From the NCBI GenBank assembly GCA_022605425.2, contig CM061249.1, positions 620,001 through 684,000 on the forward strand: DNA of 64,000 bases. The letters are read 5' to 3'. The translations under genes and the position numbers were made by a program. Under the pieces are notes generated by a model. That model saw nothing but the letters and a program-made list of their open reading frames with translations. It was not told where the DNA came from and made no database searches. This DNA is from Hamiltosporidium tvaerminnensis. Taxonomy: Eukaryota > Microsporidia > Dubosqiidae. Positions 10,539-22,389 of the stretch are shown in pieces (the stretch's first letter is position 1; each line of letters begins with the position of its first letter).

Positions 10539-11470
10539 TTTGAAGGACAATTTTTAAAAAAAATATTTTTTCTAATTATATAATGCTATCCTCGTCTTGA
10601 ATTGATATATGCTTTGATCAATATAAGTTTAATGTCTAGAATATGTCTTCTTTATTCATAGTATGCTTTAAATTATACCTGGAATCAAGTATTGAATATT
10701 TAAATGCTTGTTTAATAAATTATTACTTAGAATTAATATCTTAGATTCAATAAGATTAAATAAAATTTGAGGTATATTAAGATCTAAGTATATCTCTAAT
10801 TACTTTTTATTGATATAGATATATAAATAGATTTTGATTGAAATAATTAAATAAAAGACGTTTATTTTTATATTAAAAAGATAGTGAAAAGGATAATATA
10901 GTCTTTTTGCCAATGAAATATCTTTTTTGAACATCTTGGTATCTTATAATTTCATTTAAATTTATTAATATTGTATAGTTTTGAATTATCATAGTATGAA
11001 TGTCTACTACTAAACATTAAAATTCGGATTATTTGTGTATAACCAACCAATGAAAACACTCAAAAGGAGAATAGAAATCAAATTTTCTCGTTAATTTTTA
11101 TTTTAAAGAATATTTGGAAAATTGTACCTCGACAAAATAAACTTAAGAAAATATTTACCAGTACAAAAATAAGCCAATAAAAAGTTTCTAAAAAAAAGAT
11201 TTACAGATAAAAATAAATCCATTTTACAAATGAAATACAAAAATCAAAAGTTAAAACGGTTATCAGTTATTTAGAAGAGAATATAATATAAAAAAACAAC
11301 TGATAAAATCTATAAAAAATGAAAAAAAAATTTAATTTAAGTAATATATTTTTAAACAGTTGTAATCATTTATATGAATATTTATTGCTAGAAAAGAGTA
11401 AAATATAAAAATATAATTCAAGATATATTGACTCATCCGCAAAATAAATAACGATGTATTTTTTTAATAT
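10539..11470. other. AT-rich spacer upstream of the tandem array
   Basis: Holds the upstream region of the minus-strand gene at 10538. No further gene or motif is recognised. Confidence 0.55.
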
Positions 11471-11913
11471 AAAGAATAATAGAGATCTACAATATTCTTT
11501 CTTCATCTATCAGAATACAAAATATTTATCATTTGCTTTTTTTAATCTAAAGAATAATAGAGATCTATAATATTCTTTCTTCATCTATCAGAATACAAAA
11601 TATTTATCATTTGCTTTTTTTAATCTAAAGAATAATAGAGATCTATAATATTCTTTCTTCATCTATCAGAATACAAAATATTTATCATTTGCTTTTTTTA
11701 ATCTAAAGAATAATAGAGATCTACAATATTATTTCTTCATCTATCAGAATACAAAATATTTATCATTTGCTTTTTTTAATCTAAAGAATAATAGAGATCT
11801 ACAATATTCTTTCTTCATCTATCAGAATACAAAATAATTATCATTTGCTTTTTTTAATCTAAAGAATAATAGAGATCTACAATATTATTTCTTCATCTAT
11901 CAGAATACAAAAT
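11471..11913. repeat. Tandem repeat, 78-bp unit, about 5.7 copies
   Basis: Units begin with AAAGAATAATAGAGATCTA at 11471, 11549, 11627, 11705, 11783 and 11861, an exact 78-bp period. They differ by only a few substitutions (for example CTACAATATT versus CTATAATATT, and TTCTTTC versus TTATTTC). The last unit is cut short at about 11913. No frame stays open across the array. Confidence 0.97.
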
Positions 11914-12189
11914 TTATAAATATATTCAATATAATCATATTTGAATCGAAATTTGATTATAGAAATATAAAAACTGATAAATAATATAATTTAAATACTC
12001 AAACCCGAATATTCCGTATTTGAAAATTTGAATCACAAAGATCACAAACAAATAAAGAGTAAATAAATGATGATTGATTCTAAATAAATACAAATTAAAA
12101 ACTGATAAATGATTTGAAATAGAAAATAAATGGAAAAGAAGTAAAGAAAATTATAAATTAAGAAATAATAATGACTTGAAATATGTAGA

Positions 12190-12390
12190 TATAATGTAAA
12201 CAAAGGAATATAAATGACTCAAAGCAAATAATCAGAAGTTCGATAATAAAATTATAAACGAAGGAATATAAATGACTCAAAGCAAATAATCAGAAGTTCG
12301 ATAATAAAATTATAAACGAAGGAATATAAATGACTCAAAGCAAATAATCAGAAGTTTGATAATATAATGTAAACAGAGGAATATAAATTT
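12190..12390. repeat. Tandem repeat, 58-bp unit, three copies plus a partial
   Basis: AAGGAATATAAATGACTC recurs at 12203, 12261 and 12319, with a decayed fourth start near 12377. Confidence 0.95.
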
Positions 12391-12393
12391 TTT

Positions 12394-12485
12394 AAAATAT
12401 TATTTTATTTGCAAAAATTTTCATATAATTAATTAAAATATTATTTTATTTGCAAAAATTTTCATATAATTAATTAAAATATTAA
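12394..12485. repeat. Tandem repeat, 41-bp unit, two copies plus a partial
   Basis: AAAATATTATTTTATTTGC starts at 12394 and 12435. A third start, AAAATATTAATTAAC, lies at 12476. Confidence 0.93.
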
Positions 12486-12635
12486 TTAACTAAATATTTA
12501 TTTTGAATCAGTTTTTTTTTACTTTAAAAGCGTAATTAATTTAACCGTCATAGTAAATAAAAGTAAATTAATTTGTTCTGGAATAATATTTATAGGAAAT
12601 ATACCCATTATACTCATTAAAATATTATAAAGGAT

Positions 12636-13877
12636 ATGGAAAAAGATTGTTTGATGAAAATGTATTTAGAATCATTTAATATTTTAGAAATAAGTGGAAA
12701 AGGATCTTCTGGAAAAGTTTATAAAGTAAAAAATACCAAAAGTAATGAGGAAATGGCTTTAAAAGAAATTTTAATTGATGGATCTAAAACCAGACTGATG
12801 GTTTTAAGAGAATATTTAAATCTTAGCGGTCATGTAAATATTCTTAAATATTATAAAATATGTTTTTGTAGTAGATTGGTAAATATTAAGAATTTTGGTA
12901 ATTTTGAAACTGAAATTTCTAGTGAAAGTGATTCAGAAGATTATCTAATTAGCGATAAAGAAATCTATAGAAAGATAAAAAATAATAAAATCTATTTTGA
13001 AGAAACTTACGATATCAAAAAAAATATTAAAAAATATCGAAATTCGGAAAAAAGTGATTTAAATTATAAAATCGAAATATCAGATGAAAAATATATGAAG
13101 GAGAATAGATTAAATTTTTATGATAAAAATTCTTATGAGAAATCAAATAATTCATATGAAACTATTATAAAATCGTATGATAAAATGTCTTTATGTGATG
13201 GATGTAATAATATAAAAAAACAAGATTATTATTTTTATTTATTGACTTCATATTGTGTCTGTTCTTTGAGAAATTTGATAGAAGAAAGAAATTTAGTTTA
13301 TGAACAAAAAAGTTTAAAGGAAATTGTAGATTCGAAGGATAAAATTGAGTTTAATTTGACAAAGTATGATATAAATGGAATATTTAAAGGAATAATTAGA
13401 GGTGTACTTTTTTTACATAAAAATAATGTAATACACCGTGATATAAAACCAGAAAATATTTTTTTTATAGAAAAAGAATTTTATGTTCCTAAAATTGGAG
13501 ATTTCGGTTCCTGTAAAATTTTTACTAAGTCAGAAAATTCAAGCGATGATGATATTTTAATGACTGAAGGGATAGGAACAGCATGGTATTGTGCACCAGA
13601 AAGTACAAATTCATTTTATTCAGAAAAAATAGATATTTACTCACTTGGTCTTATTTATTTAGAAATGATATATCCATTTATTACTTCAATGGAAAGAGCA
13701 ATTATTTTTAATTATATAAGGGAAAACGGTAAATTACCAAATTGGTTAAAAAATGATTTTAAAAAAGAAAGTATAATAATTGAAAAGTGCATAAAGAAAA
13801 ATCCTATAGAAAGAATTTCAGCACTTGAATTATTTTCTTTAGTTTTGGAATTAACAGAAACTAATAAAAAAATCTAA
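12636..13877 (+). CDS. Ser/Thr protein kinase resembling eIF2-alpha kinases (GCN2/PERK type)
   Basis: A 413-residue protein with a full kinase core: glycine loop GKGSSGKVY (21-29), catalytic Lys43 in ALKE, Glu59 in REY as a likely helix-C partner, catalytic loop HRDIKPEN (267-274), DFG (289-291) and GTAWYCAPE (314-322). The features pointing to the eIF2-alpha kinase family are KPENIFF, the block YSEKIDIYSLGLIYLEMIYP (328-347) followed by SMER (351-354), and a long Asn/Lys/Ser-rich insert of about 110 residues (roughly 83-195) between the early beta-strands. PERK and GCN2 carry an insert in this place. Such kinases phosphorylate eIF2-alpha under stress and lower translation initiation. No regulatory HisRS-like or lumenal domain is present, so this is a bare kinase. 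The ATG at 12636 is the first in frame, with a CCC about 30 bases upstream. Confidence 0.9.
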   Translation: MEKDCLMKMYLESFNILEISGKGSSGKVYKVKNTKSNEEMALKEILIDGSKTRLMVLREYLNLSGHVNILKYYKICFCSRLVNIKNFGNFETEISSESDSEDYLISDKEIYRKIKNNKIYFEETYDIKKNIKKYRNSEKSDLNYKIEISDEKYMKENRLNFYDKNSYEKSNNSYETIIKSYDKMSLCDGCNNIKKQDYYFYLLTSYCVCSLRNLIEERNLVYEQKSLKEIVDSKDKIEFNLTKYDINGIFKGIIRGVLFLHKNNVIHRDIKPENIFFIEKEFYVPKIGDFGSCKIFTKSENSSDDDILMTEGIGTAWYCAPESTNSFYSEKIDIYSLGLIYLEMIYPFITSMERAIIFNYIRENGKLPNWLKNDFKKESIIIEKCIKKNPIERISALELFSLVLELTETNKKI

Positions 13878-14647
13878 TATTTAATTAAAAATGTTTTATT
13901 TTTATTTTTTATTTTTTATAAAAATACATACTTTAAAATTTTCTTTAATAAATTATTTAGGGTTTTTCTAATTCTAAATTTCCTTAATTCGGATTTTTAT
14001 AAATATTTCTTTTCTTTTTTAATTGGTAGAGGTACTGAATCCATTTTTTATATCTTTTTTATTTATTAAATTTGTTTCTCTAATTATATTATTTAGATGA
14101 CTAATTTAAATTATTACTACTTTTATAACTGATGAAAACACGATTTTTTTCGTTATTTATTGAAAGGATAATTTAACATTCACAATAAAATATTATTGTT
14201 TTTAAGAGCAATTTTTGAAGTATTAAGCCTATACCATAAAGACAAAATTTTGACTATTTAAAAATATTTTCTTCACTTATGTAGTCAATTCACTTTAAGA
14301 CGATAACGATCTACTAAATTGCTTTTTTATAATAATTATTGCAGCTCGAAATTCATTTATTTATATTCAGAGTTTATTTTTAGGATCTATAGGCAAAATC
14401 TCTATAATTCCACGTTATACCGATTAAAAGAAACAAATGGGAAATTCTTCTTTGTTCATCTTCGACACCGAGAATTAAAAGAAAACAGGAATAAGTATGT
14501 AGGCATGTTTTTATTTTGATTTTATAAAATAATTTTTAAGTTTAAGAGTTTTGGGTAGATTAATGTTTGTAAATTATATATTCACACCTTCTATTTGATA
14601 AATTGCGGTATATTATAATATATTTTAATATAAACCTATTCTTCATA
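13878..14647. other. Spacer downstream of the kinase, with a dispersed repeat fragment
   Basis: AT-rich 3' region. Only 14380-14515 stands out, because it resembles 29875-29985 (listed separately). Confidence 0.55.
14380..14515 (+). repeat. Dispersed repeat fragment shared with 29875-29985
   Basis: The segment with GATCTATAGG, CGATTAAAAGAA, GGGAAATTCTTC, GTTCATCTTCGACACCGA and AAAAGAAAACAGGAATAAGTA has a diverged counterpart in the same orientation at 29875-29985 (GATCTATGGG, CGATTGAAAGAA, GTTCATTCTCGACACCGA, AAAAGAGGAAGAATGTAAGTA). No coding frame is shared, so it is probably a fossil of a mobile element of unknown type. Confidence 0.6.
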
Positions 14648-15053
14648 CGGAAGATGGATATATACTGGTAAGATTAAATATAAAGATTATATAAAAGTAG
14701 TATTAAATAAATATTTAAAAATTAATCGGAAGATGGATGTATACTGGTAAGATTAAATATAAAGATTATATAAAAGTAGTATTAAATAAATATTTAAAAA
14801 TTAATCGGAAGATGGATGTATACTGGTAAAATTAAATATAAAGATTATATAAAAGTAGTATTAAATAAATATTTAAAAATTAATCGGAAGATGGATATAT
14901 ACTGGTAAAATTAAATATAAAGATTATATAAAAGTAGTATTAAATAAATATTTAAAAATTAATCGGAAGATGGATGTATACTGGTAAGATTAAATATAAA
15001 GATTATATAAAAGTAGTATTAAATAAATATTTAAAAATTAATCGGAAGATATT
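14648..15053. repeat. Tandem repeat, 79-bp unit, five copies plus a partial
   Basis: CGGAAGATGGATRTATACTG starts at 14648, 14727, 14806, 14885 and 14964. A sixth, cut short, starts at 15043. The units are almost identical, so the array is young or kept uniform. Confidence 0.97.
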
Positions 15054-18000
15054 TATACCATGCAAGTTTTTTTTAGAAGATACTTTAAAAAATGTTAATT
15101 TCTTGAAATTTAACTTACTTGATTATTTTCTATATTTAAATGTTAGAATATAAAGTTTTAACTATGTTTTTATTGGTAATTTACACAGAATTTACAATTT
15201 TTAAAAAAATGGTGTTATATTAACGAACAAACGAGTATTTTTTATTTAAAATAATTCTTTTACAATTATTTTTTTAGTTCTCACAATATATGTAAATTTT
15301 ATTTGTTCTGGAGTAAAAGAAAACTTATTTTATATTTTCTTGCCAAAAAAATTGCAAATAATATTTATCGATCTCTACTTGGCGGACATATTTAGATAGA
15401 AAAAAATTTTGAAGTCTAATTTAGAAGATTGTAACAACGAACACACCTCAAAAAAATTTATAGTTATAAATAAAACAATAAAAAATTCTCTTTGTAAAAA
15501 AAGTAATATCACTGAATGCGATTCTTCTCCTTTTAAATTTAAAGACTAGTACTCTATATCAGATTAATACTTCGTAAACATGTTTAGACATATGCAAGAC
15601 CAAATTCATCGGTCATTCGGTGTATTATAACTTTTTAGGTGATCTATTTCGGAATATTTTATTTTATAGGAATATCTATATAGCAATCTTGACTAAATCT
15701 GTATTACGTCTTTTTTTAATAAATTAAAATTTTGAAGCTTTATTCCAAGTTTTTATATTTCCTTTTATGGATTCTTTTAGAACTTTCAATTAACTATCTA
15801 TTTAATTGGTTTCGTATCGCACCAAAATCTGTAAATTTTGTTCAAATAGAACTTAATGAAAAATCTATCACATTAAAAAATTATTTAAAATTGAGTCAGG
15901 CAGGAATATCTAAATCTAAAATATTTGCAATTTTTTTCTGTGTATAAAATAATATTTGCTTGTGCTGCAAGATTCTAAAAATAATTGAATCTTGAAGAAA
16001 TTTCGATCATTAGCGAAGTGATTCAAAAAGAATTTTTTTCGATTTAACCTGATCAGTTTGTTAATGATATTTTACCTCCGAAATCCTTTTTTTTGCGATT
16101 ATTGAGATATTTTTATTGGGTTTAAAACAACTTCGGATTAAAAAGTTTCCATTTACCATCGAATCTTTCGATTAAATCAACAGGCAATCTGATAATTTTT
16201 CCTTTTGTTTTGCCTTTGATTCTTTCATCCGCATCTACATATTAAAAAAAGAAAAGAGTAGATTACAAGACATTTCAAATCCATAAATTAAGTGTTTTAT
16301 TTACTAATCAGGCAATTCAGTAAATCTATTCTATTTCTTCTTAATACGAAACAAAATCGTGAAAATATTTTTTCGGAATTAATCATCAGAACTTTGTTTT
16401 TGAGCAAGTTATTGTAAGATACATTGAATTCAAAATATTTAAAAGTCTTCATTTTCTATACGAGCACTAGATATAAATACATCGTGTTAAAAGTCTATCA
16501 TAATACTTTAAAGCAATTCAAAAAGAATTTTCGCCATAAACCTGCCGATATATGATGAAATTGAACTATAGAAATGAATTACTGCTGCTTTGATTGTAAT
16601 TGTTTGCAAAACCATTAATTAGTTCCGATCTATTTTCAGTATTATAATCCTTATAGAAAAAAAATCGAAAGCTTTGTCTAGTCCTGTGAAAATATTTAAA
16701 CTATATTGCAGGTAGTTGTGACTCTTACCATTGTAGCTTAATATTTCAAAATAATGTTATCTTATTTTATAATATTTCTAACCAGTAACAAACAAAAATT
16801 GCTAAAGAAGCTGTTCCGGGGATTTTACTTTTGTTAACAAGACAAAAGGAAAATATTTCAAACATTTTATAACTACTTTTCTCTAATGGTTTATATTTTT
16901 AGCTATTTCATAGATTTTTCTTTTTGAAATTTCCAGAAAATATATCTAATATTATTTTAATGATATATTTATTCTTTTCAAAATCATCAAACTGGGATTA
17001 CATTTTCATCGGGCTTCTTACATTCATTAACCACCAAGAAATAGTGTTATATTCTTGTGAAAAGTTTTAGGCAAGAAAAGAAGCCACTGTTATATTTATA
17101 CGAGTGTGGTTAAATTGGAATGGAATTTTGATTTGTTTTTGGTTTTTTGATCCCCCACAATAAATTATTCACTTGTTTTTCGCTCTTTTAATTAAGCAAT
17201 TTATGTTTTCGGTTAAAATAGCATTTTTTGATGAATTATCATTAAATAACTGCAAAAGCAAAACAGATATCGTCTCTTTGGTTTTTTAACTCTTTCGACG
17301 TTATTGTTATCAATCTTAGAAATATCTCGACTGTATTTTTGATTATTTATTTTCATTTTCACTGGTTTTATTACGTGCATTGGTAACCTATTCAATGAGA
17401 ATTCAAAACAAATAGAAACTTAAAAATATACAACTACACTTATTTGTCGAAACTTAACTCCCTATAATTCACAGAAACGTTAAATTTGAGAAAAATTAAT
17501 ATAATGCACGTACTTTATAATGATATATCTTCCGACCAAAATATGATTACAATTCACTTTTTAATTATAGCAGGAAGAGTTAGTGTCGAGTTCGAAACTC
17601 AAGATCTGCGCATAGTTACCCAAGCCATACATACACCTTGAATTTCAATTCAGACTGTTTACCACAATAACTCATCATTGGTGTTTATGACTTTAAATAA
17701 TACACACAGGCATATATTTAAGACGACTTTAGAAGAGTTATAGCCATGACTGACGTCAATCATACTGGTGAGTACGCCAATATAACAAATATTTGATATT
17801 TTATATGTTATAAAACAGTTTACAGTTCAGAAAAAATTACATCCGTACCGTCTAATACACACAGCCTATGGGGTTTGCCATCATTAATCAAAAAAACCTT
17901 GATTTTTTTTGATAGGATTCAACCACTTTACATTTTCGTTGTCACCAATGCAATCGGTACAAAAAGTAGAAAGTTTTACAAAATAATAAAGAGATTTCTA

Positions 18001-18214
18001 GAAAATCGCTTTTTAGGCTTTTATATGGCTAGATTCTGCGCCAAAATGACTTTTTGGTAATTTACATGTTGAAGCATGAAAAGATATTTTTTTTCACCGG
18101 TTAGAAAACTTAGTGTTCGAACGATACAGAAATCCATAGCTTTAAAGACAAACCAGCATTTAAATATTCTATGTTTGTTAGTATTTCATTGTAACATATG
18201 TGTAAACTCTATTT
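15054..18214. other. Long AT-rich spacer, no supported gene
   Basis: No ATG-initiated frame with a recognisable product. A short segment near 15860-15930 (LSQAGISKSKIFAIF) vaguely resembles a helix-turn-helix transposase piece but is too short to call. Confidence 0.5.
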
Positions 18215-18395
18215 AAATTACAGATCTATATCTTAGCTAGAAATTTATTTGATTCGAAAGTGTAGACTATGTAAGAATCCTTCTGGTCTTGATAAGCCCA
18301 GGGTAAGCTTTTACGTGCAATTATAATCCAAGCAACGGATATCAACAAAAACGCTCAGTCAATTCTTCTATAAAAGGGCATTTGCGCTCTTTTAA
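18215..18395 (+). repeat. Decayed fragment of the 730-bp element
   Basis: ATATCTTAGCTAGAAATTTATTTGATTC...AAAGTGTAGA, then an eroded GC-richer part with GCAACGGA, follows the order of the middle of the 730-bp element. Ends are approximate. Confidence 0.55.
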
Positions 18396-19354
18396 ATGAA
18401 AATATTCGAATATTGATATCCAAAGGAGGCTGTTGGTGTTCTAGTAAGAAATTTTAAATGTAAAATTTAGAACTTAGTGAATGCCATGAAAACTTTATGA
18501 CGATGTCTCTAATATAAAATAAAGATATATTTATAAAAAAAATGAGAGAATAGGAACATAAAAGTTATTTTAGCTACACTTGAACTCATTAGCAACTATT
18601 ATCGATGGTTTAACATATATTACCTACTTTTTTTTAGTTTCTATAACATATATGTATAATTATAAACAAAATTGCTTTTAATATTTGATGTATAGTATAT
18701 TTTAAAGGTTAAACATTTATATTTAAAGTTTTTTTGTAACATATGCAATAATTTAGTACTATATTTCGTAGTGCAAATGCTTTGAGCTATTTATGCTAAA
18801 GATTTATCTTTGCTGTTTAACTGCTTTATAGTATAATTAAAGCAGATTATTAGTTTCTTAAAAGTCTTTTGTTCATTACAATTTCTACTCTTTCCAATAG
18901 GCACAAAAAATTAATAAAAAAAAATTATTTACCGTGTTTAATGCTTTACCAGTACTGGATTAACTGAAATTAGATTTTGTACAATACACATTGGAAAATT
19001 TAAATAAGATTTATTTTAATTAAATTAATAGCTAATACTCTAATTGATGATTTAAGATTAAAATTCTATTGATTAAACAAAATATAATTTGATTTATTTT
19101 AATAGAAATTATTTTGTTATCGTTGACTGCAAATAAGTTATATAAAAATTTAATCATGACTGTCATGTCGATCTTTAAAAATGGCTGTTGCGCGCCAAGC
19201 TTGAAAAGATTACAGCACTAAATTTTGATAGAAAAAAATGGTAAATATGTTAATTTTGAAAAATTTATTTAATTATTCAATCTCAAAATTTCTATAATGA
19301 GAAAACTTATTTTTATTAATTACTTTAAAACAATTTGAAATTTGAAATATTTCT
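18396..19354. other. AT-rich spacer upstream of the 461-residue gene
   Basis: No gene recognised. The last part is the likely 5' region of the gene starting at 19355. Confidence 0.55.
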
Positions 19355-20740
19355 ATGGGAATGTTTAATCAAGAGCCGAGAAAACCAACGTTGCTATTCG
19401 TAATATTGTTTATTTTGGTCTGTTGTCTAAAACCGATACAGAATAATAGCCTAGACACCCAGGAAATAATTCATCTGGCTAGAGAAAAACGTACAGAAAT
19501 AGAAAATTTAATACATTTTGAAATTGAAATACAACCAGAGGAAATTATTTATGAGGAAATCGATACTTATCTTGAGTATGAAACAAAATTATTAGAGTGT
19601 ATTAATTCAAATGCTTTTAAATCTTATTCAAAAAATTTAAATGAGAAATCTTTAGAGTATATGTATGAATCGTTAGATTTTATCATAGGAAATAGGAAAA
19701 TATTTCTTTTAAGGAATAACACTGCTACAGAAAAATATAACGAAGCAATGACAAAAATAAAAGCGGAACTGGAACTGCTGGTGTCTTATATAAGTTATTT
19801 TTTATCTTCTAATATTTGTAATTGTACAAGATCACATTTTAAAATAATAAATGAAATTCAGCATTTGATCAATTACTTAAAATTAATTTATCTCAGAATT
19901 CACGATTCTATGAAAAAGGTATTAGACTGTGAAACTAAATATAAAAAATTATTAGAAAACCATCATTTTTTATTGTTCATTTCATCACGGAAAGTACATA
20001 ATGATAAAATTAGGGAATTCAAAGCTAAGATCGAAAAAATTCGAGTAAATTATGATGATATAAAAGACGAAGCAGCAAGAGCGATAATTACTTATAGAAA
20101 CTATAATTTTGAGGAAATTATAATTATGCAGTATTCTCAAAATAATTTTTACGCTCTTTTTATAACAAATGAAATATTTTCAAATATTTATAGTTATATT
20201 GAAATTTATGAAGATAAGAATTTAACAAACAAGACAATTTTTAAAGAAGAGGTCGTTAAGTTTTATGGTTTACTCGGTTATGTGCGAATTTATATTAGTA
20301 CGTATAAAATATTTAGATCAAATTTTGTAGAACTTCTAGATAAAACGACAAAATGTAAAAAATACATTTCAAATATATATGCTAGAATTGAAAAAAGTAC
20401 TAATAGCTTGCAGGAATATGCGGAAGTTTACGAAATAGACGAATTTAAAGACAGTTTTAAGGGTTTTTTATATACTACAAAACAAGAGCTTGCCGACAAG
20501 ATATCGGAAATAATGAATTTTGAAAAAGAACAGCTTGCTAAGATCCAAAAAATTATTGATTACAATAATCTTATACTGAAAACATACAATAATTTAAAAA
20601 AAAATCACAGGCTGATTAATATACAAAAGAAAATAAGTGTATTGGAAGTTTTCCAACAAGAACATACAGATTTTGTTCATAGAATGCAAAAAAATCTAAA
20701 TGATATTTTATCTTATGCTCTTGAGCATGGAAATGATTAA
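19355..20740 (+). CDS. Membrane-anchored or secreted, largely helical protein of unknown function
   Basis: A 461-residue protein from the ATG at 19355; a second Met follows two codons later. After a short basic N-terminus (MGMFNQEPRKP) there is one hydrophobic stretch at about 12-26 (TLLFVILFILVCCL), fitting a signal peptide or signal anchor. The rest, over 400 residues, is rich in Glu, Lys, Ile, Asn and Tyr, with long predicted helices and likely coiled coil (for example about 215-250 and 375-460). There are six scattered Cys after the hydrophobic segment and no further membrane segment. I recognise no domain. The architecture fits an exported or endoplasmic-reticulum lumen protein specific to this lineage. 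Length and steady codon use make it a safe gene, but its function stays open. Confidence 0.85.
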   Translation: MGMFNQEPRKPTLLFVILFILVCCLKPIQNNSLDTQEIIHLAREKRTEIENLIHFEIEIQPEEIIYEEIDTYLEYETKLLECINSNAFKSYSKNLNEKSLEYMYESLDFIIGNRKIFLLRNNTATEKYNEAMTKIKAELELLVSYISYFLSSNICNCTRSHFKIINEIQHLINYLKLIYLRIHDSMKKVLDCETKYKKLLENHHFLLFISSRKVHNDKIREFKAKIEKIRVNYDDIKDEAARAIITYRNYNFEEIIIMQYSQNNFYALFITNEIFSNIYSYIEIYEDKNLTNKTIFKEEVVKFYGLLGYVRIYISTYKIFRSNFVELLDKTTKCKKYISNIYARIEKSTNSLQEYAEVYEIDEFKDSFKGFLYTTKQELADKISEIMNFEKEQLAKIQKIIDYNNLILKTYNNLKKNHRLINIQKKISVLEVFQQEHTDFVHRMQKNLNDILSYALEHGND

Positions 20741-21110
20741 ATCGAATTTTATAAATTTACATCTTCTGTTTTCGAATTCTAAAAAAATAAAATTTAATAG
20801 GAAGCACTTTCAAGCAAATTAAGTTTGTAAAAATCATATTTATTGTTATGTTTGAAAAATGGTTTGATTTTTCACTTAGAACGCTTTATAATTATTAAAA
20901 GTCATGTTATTTAAATTTAAACTTTGGGTTGCAGTTACATATTATTTTTAAAAAAAATAGCTTGAAAACATGTTTTGAGAAATTTCTTTTCTTGTAATTA
21001 TCTAATTGGCAGTTTTATAAATATTTAAATATAGAAACGAAGGGATGTATTTATTTATTAACCCGAAATATATCAGTTTATTATATTTTTATTTATTACT
21101 TAACTATAAA
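20741..21110. other. 3' spacer of the 461-residue gene
   Basis: AT-rich; nothing recognised before the LINE fossil. Confidence 0.6.
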
Positions 21111-21120
21111 AATATAAATA

Positions 21121-21799
21121 GATGTAAGTTTAAATCTCAAAACGAATTAAAAGTCACTTGTCAAAGAAATTACTGAAAAAGCATGCGGAAATAAAAGCGA
21201 GTGCAAGAATAAAAACTGATGTCAAAATTAAGAACAATTGATCTGAAATGTATATTTCAGATAAGAGTAAAAATAAGATTCCGCCCATTGAAGTAGAGAA
21301 TACTTCCCAAAACCCACTTGAAATAGCTGAAACTAAATTCTTAGGAAGTATGATATGCTAGACAATGACCTATTTCTTATTTATAAGTGTGGCGTTGGCA
21401 AGATTTTTACTGTACTAACCTGAGACGGCCTAGTGTCAAACTCCCCAAACCGTACCTTAGAAAACCTTAAATACCTATAAATGTAAAAGCTTTAATTTTT
21501 CGATAGTACTTAGGAAGATAATCGAAAAGATATCCGTTGATCGACGAATAAGACTTAGTCCAGACCAAATGCCCAAAAAGGCTGGGAAAGAGCATGAATA
21601 AATATTAATAAGCGTCTAGATGCACCAGGAGCCAACATTTCATTTAAAATTTTCGAGTATCGAAGAACATGGCGTCAAAATTTTTAAGAAAAGAACATTC
21701 AGCCTTGCTTTAAAAGAAGAAAGATGGTGATCAAATAGGTAGTATGAAATTCATAAAAAAAGTAAAAAAACGTATTTTAGACCCATAATTTTGTTAAAT
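21121..21799 (+). mobile_element. R2-like LINE, copy F, old 5'-truncated fossil
   Basis: Follows copy C from the position of its ATATAAGTTTAAG to the 3' end, with many substitutions and stops. Landmarks are AATAAAAACTGATGTCAAAATT, CATTGAAGTAGA, GATCGACGAATAAGACTTAGTC and the tail GACCCATAATTTTGTTAAATAA. Flanking AATATAAATA at 21111-21120 and 21800-21809 may be the target-site duplication, but it is low-complexity and so weak. Confidence 0.8.
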
Positions 21800-21809
21800 A
21801 ATATAAATA

Positions 21810-22389
21810 TATCTAGAAGTTAACCAAATGAATTCATATTTTTTTATTTTTTTAATGTAATGAATATTAATAACAAAAAAATGAAAGATAGATATTGGAT
21901 TCGCATAGCTTTTAAGAGATTGGATGTTTCATTTTGTTATTGTCTTAATATATGATGCGATATCTCTTTTTCAGTAAAAAAAATAATGGTCTATAAAGCA
22001 TACAGTTTAAAGCGTGGCTATGAGTTAAAACATTCTCAAAAGACTCAAACTTCTCTAGAAGTTTACGAATAGAAAAATATGAAACCTACAAAGCTATTAG
22101 GAATTTTTAAATATTTATCTAAGAAAGTAAGTACATGAGCAAAAAGCAGCACCGAGCCATTATTCATGTGGCTTATTTATTAGCAAAAGTTGAAACCCTT
22201 TTACAGCTAAACATTAATAAAATATTGTACCATTTCTAAAGCATTCGAAATCTGTCTAAAACAATCTATATATTGAGAAATCTGATTTTTCCCGCTACTG
22301 AAGTAGAGATAAGGATAGAAGGTATCCATGCAATACCCATTTCACAATTTTTCGACAAAAACAGATTTTAATTATTTAATATATTTAAT
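21810..22389. other. AT-rich spacer, nothing recognised
   Basis: No gene or repeat seen between the LINE fossil and the tRNA-like element. Confidence 0.55.

Noticed and set aside
11471-11913. CRISPR-like array
   Set aside because: The whole 78-bp unit repeats without unique spacers, and the genome is eukaryotic; it is a plain tandem repeat.
15732-15947. 71-codon frame with a helix-turn-helix-like LSQAGISKSKI
   Set aside because: Starts with TTG, is too short, and the resemblance to transposase DNA-binding domains is only loose.
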